Assembly (NCBI GenBank): GCA_022316685.1
Contig: JAKJHU010000180.1
Location: 535,494-599,493 of the forward strand
Length of the DNA: 64,000 nt
Origin: Progne subis subis
Taxonomy: Eukaryota; Chordata; Aves; Passeriformes; Hirundinidae
Direction of reading: 5' to 3'
The notes under the pieces are model-generated. The model saw only the letters and a program-made list of their open reading frames with translations, ran no database searches and was not told the origin of the DNA. Shown piece after piece: positions 25,683 to 38,790 of the stretch; positions within the stretch are counted from its first letter, which is position 1; the number at the start of each line of letters is the position of its first letter. Both the position numbers and the translations under genes were made by a program.

Positions 25683-25711
25683 CTTTTTTTTTTTTTTTTT
25701 TTTTTTTTTAA
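25683..25711 (+). repeat. poly-T run
   Basis: About 29 uninterrupted T residues, 220 bp after the island. Confidence 0.95.
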
Positions 25712-25864
25712 GGTCTTCTCTTTTTCCCTAGAAAACATGGCTGATTCAGGTTAAGGTAGTTTCGTTTGTTGGAATTAGATGGTGAAGTAAGGTCCTTCAG
25801 AGAACCCTCCCATCATTTCAGGAAATCCCTTCCCATTTTTCTGTTGTGTCCTGCCTCTTTCTAG

Positions 25865-26016
25865 GTGAAGGTGACATGCTGATCAGAAGCATTTGTCAAT
25901 ATTTCTTAGTTGCAACAGTTGCTTCAAGTGAGACGCGCGGGGTGCACCTCAGCCCAATCGTCCTCGGACTGTTTGCATTTGAGGACGCTATTGTACCGGT
26001 GCAGACAGAGTCTCAA
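25865..26016 (+). other. candidate alternative 5' UTR exon
   Basis: Acceptor CTTTCTAG (ends 25864) and strong donor TCTCAA|GTAAGTG (26016/26017) frame a 152 bp block with several CpGs, 0.4 kb inside the presumed CHST5/6 intron. No conserved protein is encoded. Splicing is predicted from signals only. Confidence 0.3.
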
Positions 26017-27288
26017 GTAAGTGAATAGCATTCAGTCACTGCGGGTGTCTCTTTGTCGCCCCAATTTTTCCATAGTAAAAATTCCTGACAAAAATTGCAA
26101 CGAAGCAGAGCTCGTTTCTTGAACACCAATAATTCTAGTAGCTGGAAACACTTTGTGATCTTCAGCTGCAGTGCATGGAGGAATAGGTGCTATTGGGATA
26201 TGTTTTGACACTGCCATTTGCTTAGGCTGGACAAGTAAAAAATATAAAAAAATCTCCCAAAAGAAACAGTACCCTTTAGAAAAAGAACTTTAATGATCAT
26301 GTAATTAAATGTATGGTATGTTTCATTGTGCTAAAAAGTGTTTGCGTGATTTCCTGGAAACAATTCTTCAAATCTCATTTACTACTAGATGTAAAAAGAG
26401 GTATATTTCCAAAAGCTAAATTAAGAGTATCACCTGAAATCCTAATATAATGTTATAATTCTGAATTAGTACAGTACATTTACTGTATCTTATTATTTTA
26501 GTTGCAGTGTCACTATTCTATTTTTAAAAAAATTAGGTAGGCTTATGAGTTTCAACTATTTAGTATGGGAACGACTTAAAACTTTTAGGAGAACCAGTGA
26601 TTCTAGAACACACCCTCTAAACTAACTTTTTCTTTTCCCATTCAAATACTAATCTGCATATTGCTGTTGATACAGTGAGCTTTGGCCTTATGAAGGTGTG
26701 TGATTTCTAGCTGCAGAAGAATGGTGGAAAGTGATGTTTTGTCAGTGGGGTGATTTACTGTAAGAATTACTAGTAATATTGTTGTGTGTTTCCTTTGACC
26801 AGCTTTGTCATGTTCCAGCATTTCAGTTTTTTTGAGTAGCAAACAATATTTCTAATGTTAGCTCATAGAAGCCCTTTTGGTGGTGATTTTATTGGTGCAA
26901 TATCTTACAGGTGAGGTATGCAGTGAGTAAAGTCCATGAGGAAAAGCAGACCTTTAGGTGATCTTTGCTTTATTTATCATGCCATGAATAAACATTTCCT
27001 TATTAATAAATTATTTATAAATTATTAATAAACATTAATTTATAAATTATTAATAAACATTAATTCTATAGAATGCATGATGACATTTACCATTACTATT
27101 GTTTTTACAGTCAGTACTGCTGCATTTGGTGAATTTTAAGTACATAAGTGATACTTACATTCATCTCATATGATTGCTCTGAAAGGTCAGCATACAGGAC
27201 AATCATTTTTAGGTAACAAAAGGTTGAGCACATAATCCAGCATTAGGTATTAATTTTTCAGTGAAAGAGATCAATCTGGGAAATCAAC

Positions 27289-27345
27289 AGAATCATAGAA
27301 TATTTTGAGTTGTAAGGCACCCACAACTGAGTACACTATTTGAAG
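27289..27345 (-). mobile_element. short CR1 tail, reversed
   Basis: AGAATCATAGAATATTTTGAG plus degenerate continuation resembles the reverse complement of the CR1 terminus. Very short. Confidence 0.45.
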
Positions 27346-29194
27346 TAATTTCTATGTAGTCTTTAAAGTTCTTTGACTTTAAAAATGCTGCACAGATTGA
27401 CTTGAATCCAAGTATGCCAGAAATTTTCTTGGACAGAAAATGGCCAGGGAAGATTTTGAGAAAGAAAGCTGAGACTCGGTTGCTCAGAAGTCACTGTAGG
27501 GGAGCAGGTATTTGTAATTCTTTGCTCAAAGGTTTTTACTTTAATCTAGCCTGTTTTTTTCAGTCTTCCCACAACAGACCCAGACTTGTTTTTCTGAGGG
27601 AGTCTTTCATCCCAGCCTTTTGTCCAAAGCTCGAAGAGAGGGCATGTTTATTGACAGCTCTAATATGAGGCACGATATGAGGCTGTCTTTCTACAGTCCT
27701 TTTAGTATCCCAGGAAAAAAAAAAAAAAAAGAAAAAGAAAAAGGCAGTTTAATAGGAGGGTCTTTTTTTAACTGATGTTTGTTTTTGCTACTTTATTAAG
27801 TCTCTTCAGGTTGAATTCTGTGCTGAAAGAAAGTTTCTAAGAAACTGTACTCCTTTCAGAGCTGACCTCAAAAGATCTGATTACTTGATTCCAACATTAT
27901 ATATCTTATGTGACAAATTAACAAAAGTCCCTGGAAGCAAGAGCTAAATGATCATCCAGTGCATCATTCCATTCTTTTCTGCCTTTCTGGGTCTGAAAAG
28001 TGCTCTCCTTAGAAATGATAAAATTTTGGGATCAATATTACTGCTGACTGTAATTTTACCCTGCTTGGTAAAACTGAATAGCTTTCTGTAATGTATCTAG
28101 TTTCTTGGCAAGCAGTGGTAGATACTAGTCGCCCTGCAGCTCACCAATCTATCAGAGACAGTTTAAGTCATGAAGAAAATGATTGCTCTGTTGGATGGTT
28201 TATATAATTAATTTCCTTTGGACAATATGTAAGAATAGTTATTGTGGAACCGTCCCAGGGATCATCTAGTCTAGGATCTTGTTTCCATTAGTAGCTGTTA
28301 GCAGGGAAACCCAGGAACAGAGCTTAATTCAGGACTGGCAACTAAACCATGTATGCAGATGCTTTTCAGATCACATTTTGAACGTTGGCATTGCCCTGTG
28401 AGGAGATGATTGTGCCTCAGGAATTTGAGAGAGTTCTGATTGCTCTTCTTGAAGAAATGGTTACCAAAGTACTACTACTATTAAAAAAAAAAAAAAAAAA
28501 AAAAGGAGTAACAGTGTAACTGTTAGTAAAATAACTTATACTAAGGACTGTTCATTATTTACAGAAGCACATACTGTTATGCCACCGAGTGTTGCCATGC
28601 ATCATGAGTCTCAGCTGAGAGATGTGAGAGGTGTCAGAGTGCTGTCTGCTGCAATTTGACACCCTTACAGCCTGTTTTTCTGCTTGTTGTAGCTACCCTT
28701 GTCCCACTTGCCCACTTGGGGTAGGTCTGATTGCATGAGTCAACGAGGAGGTGTTTTCTAGAACTTTGTCACTGAGGTGGCAGCTGAAGTGGCAGTAATG
28801 CTAGAACACCAGTCCCCTCTGCTGCTTCTCATTTTCCTCCCCGCACTTGCGCTTGGCAGGCATGGTATAATAAAGCAGGTGCAGCTATGAGGAAGCATTT
28901 CTGTGGAAAGCAGGAAAAAGGAGGTGTAACAAACCCCAATTTTGCTTTCCTGAGGGCAGCTAGGGGTGGGCAGGTGGTGCTGCTGAGCTGTTGATGGAGA
29001 AGGAGGGGACTAACAGAAAGAGGCAATGCAAAGCAAGTCACAGAGTAGTGTTTCAGCATGCAGCTTCAGTGTGCAATTTTGGCATATTTCTGTGCTGAAA
29101 GAGCAAGCTTGCCTAACAGCACCATCTGCCGAGTCGGGCAATGGAGTAGCTAGAAGATCAGAAGGCAAGGTCCTGTTCCTCATATTTGGAATTG

Positions 29195-29270
29195 TAGAAT
29201 CATTTAGGTTGGAAAAGACCTTTAAGATCACGAAGTCCAACTGTTAACCCAACAATGCCGAGTCCACAAC
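29195..29270 (-). mobile_element. CR1 3' tail fragment, reversed
   Basis: TAGAATCATTTAGGTTGG, AAAAGACCTTTAAGATCA and GAAGTCCAACTGTTAACCC blocks match the reverse complement of an avian CR1 3' end. Confidence 0.8.
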
Positions 29271-32041
29271 TAAGGCAATGATATAATGTAATCTATTCAG
29301 TAGATTTATAAATATGTGTATACATGTATACATAGGTAGATCTTCAGCAGCTCTATGGGAAGGTTATTCTATGGGCTAGTCAACAGCTGCTTTCTGCCTT
29401 AGCTAAAGGTTATCAGAAATCACAGAAGAGCTTGTTGGGTTAAAAAAAATTGTAGTTTAAGGGAATGCAAATTTAACCTGGGTTTAAATCACTTTAACTG
29501 CAGAATGCAATTGCAAATGGTTATTTACATGAAAACAAAATTACACATGTCCAACATGAGAACTGCAGAAATAAAGGCCACTGTTTACAGAGAAAGTGGT
29601 GTAATTTGCCTTATGCACTGGAAAGCATACAAGAGAATAGTTTTACAGATGCTGTATTTTGTTGTGTAATTATGCTTTTTCTTTGGTGGTGTCTACATGT
29701 GTGTATATTCCTTAGAAACACTCTAGCTTTTCCAAAAGGGTAGAAAATTAATCTTAAATATAGAAAACGGGTATCTACTTAGTGTTTTACTTTGACATTG
29801 CACTTTTTTCTTACAGTTTCTATCATATTGAAGTCTAGGGAAATGTTTCAGCTATGGTCATTTGGCGTTATTTATAGCGCTTGAGTCTGATTAGTTCAGA
29901 CACATATTGTGGACTAATGCTCATTTTTTTTTTTTATTGGCACAGTGTTGTCTGCAACACTACTTGCATGAGAACTGGAGCGAGGAGAGGTCTGAGAGAC
30001 AGTCGAGGCAGGAGTGAGTTTACAAAAACAGCTTTTGGCTTTTATTCCTTGGTCCCTCGCTCTCTGCTAATAACATGTAAAGAGCAGTTAGTGTTGCAGT
30101 TCTGCAGCATGATTAGAGTGGAGCAACAGTTCTGTGCAGCTAGAGTAGAAACACATTAATTCTTTAAAAACCATAAATGAGTCTCTAAAGGCTACATAAT
30201 GGGTGAGATTGCAAGGAGCTGCAGAATGCAGTCTTAGTGTAGGTAATGACTCACATTTTGCAGTCAAGAAAGAGATCTGAGATAGTTGTGTCTGGCTGAC
30301 TTTCAGGCATAGAGCCCGTTTCAGGAAAAATCTTTCAATTAGCAAATGCAATTGTACTTTGACTTCAGGTTAGATTCTTTCATCCCCTTTGTTTGGTGAA
30401 GTGTCAGTGCAGGCTGCTGGATTGCTGGCAATGCTCACAGCACAGAGAAACTTACAGGTGCTTCTGGAGATGTAATATGCCAAAATTCAGTATTTGAACA
30501 AGGCAGATTTTATCTATGAAGAGTGGCCAAGCTGAATTAAACAAATTATTTATCTATCTGCTGTTGTGCATGAGAGTAGCAAGTAGTGGACTCCTAAGGA
30601 AGAAGAAATACAGTAAGCCTTATTTCTCCTAATGTGTCACCACAGTACAGGCATATACCACAGGCTATCCACAGTTTAGGGATTTGCTAAGCTGTGGGCT
30701 GTAGACTAATTTTTGCCTTTAACAGTCCTTGGAAGGCTTTTCTTCCATTATTTATTTTAAATCAATTTAATTATTCGTTGAACACTTTTTAAATTTTTCC
30801 TGCCACAGAATTTTGAAGCAGAGTATCACATTTTATATACAGTGTACTTAAAGGCTTTATCATGAGGGATTATTTAGTTAAATTCAATCTATTATATCAA
30901 ATAAGTATGTATCTATGTTTACTAGTCTGCATGAATTTCTTTCAAGAGTTCAGAGTGTGTTGAAAAATGTCTCTTTCACTGTAAGAAGAAAAAAATTGTA
31001 ATTGGAAATTGTAAATGCAGCTAGATAGCATATACCTATATGTAGAACTTCTGAGGTGATCTGCATACATGCGGCGTCTTACTTTCCTGCAGCCTTGCCT
31101 GCTGACATTTACTGTCTGCTTACAAGTGGAATATGCATAAGTGAGAGCACAAAAAGGTAGGTGTCAAAAAACTATAGTACAAAGCTGTGAGAAGTGCATT
31201 TGTCTTGAACTTTGACTGCAAAGTAAAGCAGAAATCCACTTGGGGTTGACATGCCTAAGATTTTCTAGGAGTTATATGCAGACAAATCTAACTCCCAAAC
31301 TGGTAATTCCTTGAATGCAAACTCAGGCTATTCAGTCTTGGGGTGTATGCACTCCAGACCAAAGACACATGTCAGCAGCTTTTTCATTTTATTATCTGTG
31401 GCTAGGTGTGACTTCAGATTGTGAGTTTTCATCCATCTTCTGCCTTCTGTGGTTTGGAAAATAGAAGATTGTGGACAAGCACCAATTGGTATAGCACCCT
31501 ATGGCCACTGTAGGGTACAACACTCAAATGAGATAAGATGATTTTTATTTCAGCACCCACAGTTACCAGTGTTCACATCTATTCCTTTTCGGGGATAGAA
31601 ATCCTTGTAATGTTAAATTGAAAGAGAAATACAGTTGAGTGATTCAGAAAAAAATAATTTCTTCTTTTTTTAGGGCAATATTTACCAGTATTCAGGTTGA
31701 GGGCCTTGTGTATTTTGTAGTTTAGTTTTTTGTGGTTTTTTTTATTTTTGTTGTGTTTGTTTGTTTGTTTTTAATGCAAGGGTTGAGCTGTATCAACCCA
31801 AGGCTTTCTTCAACATTGAACATTTACTTATTTCAGCTATCACCTGCAGTGATCCTCCCCCAGTGCAGCTGATTAAGGAAGCAGTTAATCCCACCTACAT
31901 TCATGCACGTTTGAAGAAAGATTTTACTAATGAAAGAATTTATATTATCTAAGTTGTATCGTTATTGTGCCACAGGAGCAATGGTTCACCCGTGTTTCCC
32001 TTCTCTTTTTCAGCTTTTCTCGTTGCCCTTCGTCGGTGAGA

Positions 32042-33223
32042 ATGGCAAGGATTCGGATTCCTAGCACAATTGTTATAATTTTTGTTACAGTTCAGACTGG
32101 ATTCTTACTCTTCATGTATGCCCGGTACAGTAGCTTCATGCCTCAGTCTGAGGAGAAACCATCACAAGTCCACATACTTATTCTCTCCTCCTGGCGGTCA
32201 GGATCTTCTTTTGTTGGTCAGCTTTTCAGCCAGCATCCCAGCGTCTTCTACCTGATGGAACCTGCGTGGCATGTGTGGGTTACAATGTACCAGAACAGTG
32301 CCAAAGTCTTACACATGGCAGTGCGGGACTTAGTCAGGTCGGTCTTTCTGTGTGACATGTCTGTGTTTGATGCTTACATGCCTTGGAAAAGAAACTTATC
32401 TGATCTTTTCCAGTGGGCAGCAAGTCGGGCTCTGTGTTCAGCTCCTGCTTGTGACTCTTTCCAACGTACTGACATAACCAGTGAATTGGCATGCAAGACT
32501 CTTTGTGGACGGTATCCATTCAGCAAGGTGGAGGAAGCCTGTAAGACTTACAGCCATGTTGTCATCAAGGAAGTTCGATTCTTTGACTTGAAGGTCCTAT
32601 ACCCCCTTCTCACTGATCCGTCCCTGAATCTCAAAATTATTCACCTGGTCCGTGACCCCAGGGCAGTCGTTAAGTCACGGGAACAATCAGTCAAAGCGTT
32701 AACCCGTGACAATGGAATTGTCTTGAGTACCAATGGCACTAAAGTGGAAGATAGCAAATACAAAGTAATGCAAGAGGTTTGTAGAAGTCACGTTCAGATT
32801 TATGAAACAGCTACTCTGAAACCACCTAATTTCCTGAAAGAGCGCTATTTAATGGTCCGTTTTGAAGATCTGGTTAGAGATCCATTTTCAGAAATTTCAG
32901 AAATGTATAAATTTGCAGATCTTAGTTTGACTCCCAGGCTCAAAAGCTGGATCTATAATATCACACATGGACAGGGACCAGGAAAAAAAAAAGAAGCCTT
33001 CAAAATAACATCTCGAGATGCAGTTAGTGTTTCACAGGCCTGGAGAAATGCTCTTTCCTTTCAGAAAGTTAAGAAAATACAGGAAGTTTGCAAAGGTGCT
33101 ATAAACATTCTTGGTTATCAGCTGGTGGATTCAGAAAAAGAGCAAAGAGATCTGACGTTGGATTTGGTGTTGCCAAGACGACAAAATCAATTCAGTTGGT
33201 CATCATTTAATCCAAAGCACTGA
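32042..33223 (+). CDS. CHST6: carbohydrate (GlcNAc 6-O) sulfotransferase, CHST5/CHST6 family
   Basis: Golgi type II membrane enzyme transferring sulfate from PAPS to C6 of GlcNAc, as in corneal keratan sulfate. The whole 393 aa coding region is in one exon; the acceptor TTTTTCAG ends at 32013. The ATG at 32042 (A at -3, G at +4) starts [20 protein letters not shown], matching the family N-terminus; an upstream in-frame ATG at 31967 lies before the splice acceptor and is rejected. Visible: signal-anchor helix at about 8-26; 5'-PAPS loop [10 protein letters not shown] (48-57); [11 protein letters not shown] (69-79); [20 protein letters not shown]; 3'-phosphate motif [14 protein letters not shown] (201-214, Arg204 and Ser212); [30 protein letters not shown]. 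Length compares with 395 aa for human CHST6. Human has adjacent CHST5 and CHST6; only one copy is seen here, so the symbol could equally be CHST5. Confidence 0.92.
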   Translation: MARIRIPSTIVIIFVTVQTGFLLFMYARYSSFMPQSEEKPSQVHILILSSWRSGSSFVGQLFSQHPSVFYLMEPAWHVWVTMYQNSAKVLHMAVRDLVRSVFLCDMSVFDAYMPWKRNLSDLFQWAASRALCSAPACDSFQRTDITSELACKTLCGRYPFSKVEEACKTYSHVVIKEVRFFDLKVLYPLLTDPSLNLKIIHLVRDPRAVVKSREQSVKALTRDNGIVLSTNGTKVEDSKYKVMQEVCRSHVQIYETATLKPPNFLKERYLMVRFEDLVRDPFSEISEMYKFADLSLTPRLKSWIYNITHGQGPGKKKEAFKITSRDAVSVSQAWRNALSFQKVKKIQEVCKGAINILGYQLVDSEKEQRDLTLDLVLPRRQNQFSWSSFNPKH

Positions 33224-33500
33224 GACATTTTTGAGAGATCTGGGGAGGCTGGGCAGGGTGGTTGTTTGAATATTTCTCTGCTGTGCAGCATATAGTAGTT
33301 GGAAAATCCTTGGCTGATGACTTTATCTTTTAGTCTACTCCTTTTTTGTTAATGTAAGTAGGTTTTTTCCCTGAGTTTTTTACATTAAAAAGAGACAGCA
33401 AGATACTTGTCAGCCTGTTACTGTGCTGCTCACAGCATTGTTTTAAGAATATAATTTAAGCATTTTTCTATTAAAATACGGATTCTCAACGATGTCTTGT
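33224..33500 (+). terminator. CHST6: CHST5/6 3' UTR with poly(A) signals
   Basis: ATTAAA at 33384-33389 and 33470-33475 are the first plausible signals after the stop. No AATAAA was noticed in this interval. Confidence 0.45.
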
Positions 33501-33990
33501 TTATTGATAATAGTTTGTTTCTGTTTTTTGTGCTTTAATTATTTAAGAATCACTGTTCTTTATTTGTGTATATGGAACAAAGTAGATACTAAATTCCTTC
33601 ACTTGACTTTCTTCTTTAAAGTTTTTCTGCAGTTGTGTATTTTTTTCAGACTTCTTATGATGTTTTATATTTTAATATATAAGTTTTTCAAAAGCTGGGG
33701 CAACTGCAGCAGCGGTGTTGTAAAAGGCTTAAATGGTAACTTCATTTATTGATAGATTTCATAATGGTTTCCTTGAAATAGCAATGTTTACAATCACGTA
33801 CTAGAACGTGATGTTTGCTTGGAGTGCAAAAACCAAAGAACATAAAGAAACTTTCAGTGGAATCATAGTGGAAATAGCGTTTTAATTCTGCCCCTATTGT
33901 GTTCTAATACTGTGACAAAGAATAAGTGCACACTTGCTTCCGTCGCACAATCCATACCGTTATTCTCTCTCTTCAAAACTACAAGGTATT
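33501..33990. other. AT-rich sequence, nothing recognised
   Basis: Between the sulfotransferase 3' end and the next CpG island. One ORF of 86 codons (33492-33752) is hydrophobic but is explained by T-rich composition. Confidence 0.5.
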
Positions 33991-34019
33991 TATGAAGATC
34001 ACAGAGAAATATAGGATGC

Positions 34020-34700
34020 CTTGAAAATTTGCGCATCGATTATACTCGTGCATGGAAGGGATCGGTTCAACGAACTTCGGTAGCAGAGACAGATGCTCGT
34101 GTACGGTTAACAGCCGGTGGCCGCGCCGGAGGAGCCTGTGCGGGAACCGCGCGTGCGCGGGGTTCGCGATGAGCGCACGCGGGGGGCGGGGGGACGTGCG
34201 CGTGCCGCTCGCGGCTGTCCTCAGCTGCCGGACGCTGGCGCTGAGAATGTAGCGCACGGGCGGTAACATTATTGAGACGTCGCCTGTGCCAGCTGCTGAC
34301 CAGAACTCCAGGTAAGAAACGCGCAGTGGCGCTTTCCGTGGCTGCGCGCTTTCTCGCACCGGTACCGCTACATGAAGGGGAGAGTGGGGAACGGGCGACC
34401 GCGTGGCGGGTCCAGGGAAAGCCCCGAGGAGGGCGAGGGTGCCTGTAGGGGGCGGCTGAGCTGGCGGGGTCCGCGGCAGAAGCACCGAGTGGTGGGGGCT
34501 GCCTATGGATGGAGCCGTGCGGGCGGCGGGGGCTGCCCGAGGACGGCGCGAGGAGGGAGCGGGTGGCTTGGTGTGTCCGGAGCCGCGCTGGGGGACGTAG
34601 AGCTACGTTGGACACGTAGCGCGGTGTAGTCGCTGTCTCGGCGGAGGCACAGAGCGGGCAAGGCAGCGTTTCACTGCCCGCCTGCGGCTGCTGTCCAGGG
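34020..34700 (+). promoter_or_regulatory. orphan CpG island with splice donor
   Basis: CpG-dense block with sharp edges. A strong donor, CTCCAG|GTAAGA, lies at 34311/34312, about 50 bp after GAGACGTCGCC (a CRE-like core). The only ATG-initiated frame upstream of the donor (34169, MSARGGRGDVRV..) stops after 28 codons, so exon 1 would be non-coding. TMEM170A, expected here from human synteny, has a recognisable first coding exon that is not present. A 256-codon minus ORF across the island is compositional. Confidence 0.55.
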
Positions 34701-36550
34701 AACGGAACTTGCTGTCGTCCATGTTGGTTCCCAGGGCATGTTGGGTGTTGTGGTTTTCCGTCACTCGGCTGCCGGGTGACCCTGATCATAACCAATACGA
34801 CGTTTTGCAGCTCCTCAGTTTCTCCGTTTTCCTTCACTGCTGTGGACTCTGCTCACCTCGCTCTTCTGTTTTAGGGAGTGCCATATATAGCATTGTGGAT
34901 TCTTAATCGAAACCACATCTTGCCCTTCAAAAATTAATACAGTTGTTAGATGCCTATGAATTATTCTTGTTCCTTGATAAGGTTGATGCAGCTTATTAAA
35001 TGGACACGTTCATTTGCAGTTGTAGCATCATCCGTGAAGTCTCTATCAGATTTATTCTAAGTATAGTGCTTTTAGAGTGCTTCCTTTTTGACCCAGTGAA
35101 AACACCTTCCACAGCATGATAAGATGCAACAGTGGTTTTAAATGTCAAAATGAGGGGGTGTATGACAGTATAAAATGTTTATTTCCTCTTTTTAAAAATT
35201 TGTTTGCATCACTCATCCCAGTTACGCAGGAGAATTTCAGTCCTAAACTCCTCTAACTGCACTACTTTAAAGGTTGCATGTACTTCAATTCAGCTGTCAG
35301 AGGAAAATGTCCTTTGTGCTGTTAATTTTGAATTTTTTTATTTGGGACAGTAAACATAAATTTTCTAGAACAAAATTGTATACCTTGAAATCTTTTTACT
35401 AACTCTTATAATCTTTTTACAGGCAATTTTTCAGCTTCAATCAAAAAAGTCCATGGTAACATGTAAGCATAGTCCTCATACCATGTTCATTAATATAATT
35501 CATAAATTTATCATTTTGTAAAGGAATTATACCACTCACGGTGAAACAATTTAATAGCGCCAGACTGATTCCCATTTTGATGTGAGAAACTCAATTGCTT
35601 TAAGATAGAGAATAAAGCTTGCTTACCTTTATTTATCAGCTTCAGTCATTTGATGAGGTTTTATCATCTTGAAGTTCTTTCGTCCTCCCTCAATCCCACT
35701 GCACCTTTTCTGAGTTCAACTTACGTTTCTAGTACACAAGCTATTTTGGTTCATTTGTGCTGAAATCACTTTGTATGTCATCACAGAGTTTGAATTAAGT
35801 GTTTATACCACCTGTTATTTTCATATATGGAAGTTAGGTACATAGATAAAGGAACTGCACACTCAACAGTACAAATGCTTCTTTTGCAGATGTTTTCAGA
35901 GCCAAAGCTGATTGATTTGGTTCTGGTGTACTGAAACAGGATCCAAACCTTGGAAAGTATTTATTTGTCCTTAGGCTGAAAACTATTGCTGTGCAGCACT
36001 TGTTCCCTTGCACCTGCAGTTCATTGTGGAAAACATTTCTTCTAGTGAGTAAACATTGTCGTGGTTGGTGAGTGAAAAGCAGAAGAGTTCCTGGGAAGAT
36101 CAGCTTGGAGAGTGAATATGGATATTTCCAGTTTTTAACCTATGTAATTTTCAAGTGAATCTTCATTACTCTATCCCACCGAGGCTTGTCAATAGCAGAG
36201 CTTTTTTGAATTTGAGTAAAGTTCAGTAGTTTTAGAAAAATAAACGGTTTTGGCAAAATTTTTCGTTTTGGTTAATAAATGAGAAGTTAGAAAAAGTAAA
36301 AAAATGGGGGTTTTGTTTGTGTTATATAATGTAGTTGAGAGAGGATATGGAGGAGAATGATAGAGGATATCGTATTATAATATCATTTTAGGACATTTTC
36401 TATTTTGTTTTGTATCATCAACTTAATGCTCAAATTAATATATTTTAATTATATATATACATTTATATATAGATAGTGGCAGTGCTGTTTAATAAATGGT
36501 GGTATTTATATGTGGTTTTTATTCAGCATTACTTTCTTTGGTGGTATATG
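34701..36550. other. no gene recognised; possible downstream non-coding exon
   Basis: AT-rich unique sequence. TTTTTACAG at 35416-35424, followed some 30 bp later by CATG|GTAACA, could frame a tiny non-coding exon of a transcript from the 34 kb island. This is signal-based and weak. Confidence 0.3.
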
Positions 36551-36559
36551 GGTCCATTA

Positions 36560-36960
36560 TGGTATACTAGCACTTGTAAGAATGCAAAGACAGGCAGAGG
36601 ATTCTGCCCCCAGGACTCTCGGGCATCCATCTTTGCGGTTCTTGGAATAAGTCAGCCTGTTAGCGTCTTCTTCCTGCAGGGTTCTGTCAGCCTGGCCAGC
36701 TCACCTTGGGTCTCCCCTTGGTCACCTCATTCCAAGTTCTCTCAGTCCTCAGGGCCGTTCTTCTCGCCGAGAGCTTTCTCTCCCTGTTACGTCCCCTCGT
36801 TCGTCATCTCCTCTGTCATGGGTATCGATGTGTGTTTGGTCCTGAGCTGCTCTGCCCTGCCGCATAGCTGGCTGTAGGGGTAATAGGACAAGGCCCAGGG
36901 CCTTTAAATTTGTAATGTAGGGTGTGCTTGGACTGTAGATGGTAGCTGTAGATTGACACC
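36560..36960. mobile_element. LTR-like fragment (tentative)
   Basis: A GC-moderate island in AT-rich DNA. It contains GGTTCTTGGAATAAGTCAGC followed by a CTTCTTCCTGCAGGGTTCTG tract, a layout like the poly(A)/R region of avian LTRs, but no termini or target duplication were found. Confidence 0.25.
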
Positions 36961-38790
36961 AGATGCCTGGAGCTGTTAAATTACCCTGCAGCACTGTGAC
37001 TTTTGTCCTAACTTTCTTTCCGATGCAGATGGATTCAATCCATGGCAGAGCACCCCATCCCAGTGGAGGGAGTTCCCCTGAGGAGGTCGGTCCCTCTTCA
37101 AGATGAGAATCTCAAGAATCACGTATTTCACATTTATTGGCTCTCCAGTGCAGGCCACCGACACTAACGGCTTCAAACAAGCGATTCCCTTGTTAACCCC
37201 GCCCTGGCAGCAGCTGGAGCCTCCAGGCCGGGCTGAGGGAGCAAACACTTGGGGGTGACCCAGCTCCACACTGAGAATACTTGGGGACAATGCATATCTT
37301 TGTCCTGTTTGGTGGGTTTTTTGTTGTTGTTTTTTTTTTTTTTAGCTGCCTACAGTGTTTCAGTCCTCGAGTTGGTAAAAAGAAATGGAAGGACTGAAAG
37401 CATGAGGGGCTGGCAAGTTATACGCACCAAAGACAACTTTTTTTTAATAGCTGTGAGACTTATGTCTTGAATTTGGGACTCTTTTTTCACCAACTGTATT
37501 GTAAGAAGTCTTCTTTTAAAGTAAGCTGCTTCCATCATGAATTTATTGTAGAAATACCCTCTAATGTCGCAGGGTTAAAAGCACTAACACCAACATGGCA
37601 CCTCCTTAATTTTTAGCGGCAAAACTTGATCTTAACTAAATTTTAAAAAGTTTATAGAGGAGTTTATCAGCTTTTCCTGCTCTTCACTGATCGTCAAGGT
37701 CATGAAAAAATTGCTCTACTCTTCTAAACTGAATACAGATTTTACACCTCCCTCATTGTCCCCAGAAACACGTGGACTGATCTTTGATCTTCTTTCTTTG
37801 TGTTTCTGTGGCTTTTTGAACTGCATGGAGAAGGTGTCTGTGGCCATGGCAGCCAGGGAATGGTGCTGGGAAGGAACTGCTCAGAAATCCAGAAGCAGTG
37901 GTGGATTGGGAGGTGGGGGTCCTGCCTCAGTCACACTCTCCTGACCAGTCTGTGTCAAGATAATATTCCTGTTTTCCTTCCTGACCGTGGAGTCACCGGA
38001 GAACAGAACTCTGCATTGATGGAAAGGAGACCACCAGGGAAAAAGTGCTGCTTGTGTCCTCGGAGAGCAGTGGGAAGAGCCCGAGAGAAACACTGGCTGG
38101 CTGAGGGATCCTTGTGTCCCCTCTGGAATAAATCCTCAGACGTGCCGGTTTGCAGTCCAGTTTGGACACATTTTGCTGCCGCTTTGGTTCCGAAGAAGCG
38201 GAAATCTGTGGATTTCTGGATGATGATTTCCGTAGGTTCTCCTCTTTTGGAGGAGCTGCAGGGTGAGGTCAGTATTCTGGGGGAGCGTCCGGGGGGCTTC
38301 TCCCAGCCGAGTTTCTCCTGGAGCTGGGTGCTGGGTGTAATGCCGGATGTCTAAGCCGGTTTTGGGGCGTTGTGCAGTCACAGCTCTAAGCCTGAGCCCA
38401 GGCCTGGCTGTGTGCCAGCACTAAAGCCGGCAGCTGGGTGTGCTTTTCCAGCCCTTCCAGTCACGCAGGCCATCCCAGATTCCCGGAGCTCCCTGGCGCA
38501 CGGCCTGGACTCGCTCCCTGGGAGCTGCACTTCCATCTGCCCGAAGCGAGGGCGTCCTGCCCGGGTTTGAAACTTTATTGCTGTTGTTTTTCCTCTTCCA
38601 AGGAGCTGGCAAAAAAGGAGAGAGCCGCTAGGAAGCAAAGAAGCTGCCCGAAGGCCTTATCCCAGTCCAGGGTTCCCACTTTTCTCTCTGACTCCTGGAT
38701 AATTGCTTGAGCATTACCAGGGAGCGTCTGTTTGATTTCCTGCCTTTTCCAATAAATCCTTGCCTTCAGCTCGAGTGCGTTCCTGGTGTC

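Larger units (their letters stand above)
26017..32013. other. presumed CHST5/6 5' UTR intron, remainder
   Basis: AT-rich, with poly-A runs at about 27715-27735 and 28481-28504, and two small reversed CR1 tails. ORFs at 28829-29059 and 29010-29240 (minus) and 27402-27668 (plus) are unrecognised. A T-rich stretch lies at 31725-31772. Confidence 0.6.

Noticed and set aside
31967..32041. Upstream in-frame ATG extending the sulfotransferase by 25 residues
   Set aside because: It lies 5' of the splice acceptor ending at 32013; the family N-terminus matches the ATG at 32042.
34067..34837. 256-codon minus-strand ORF
   Set aside because: R/P/A/S-rich GC-driven frame over a CpG island; no recognisable domain and no acceptor or donor support.
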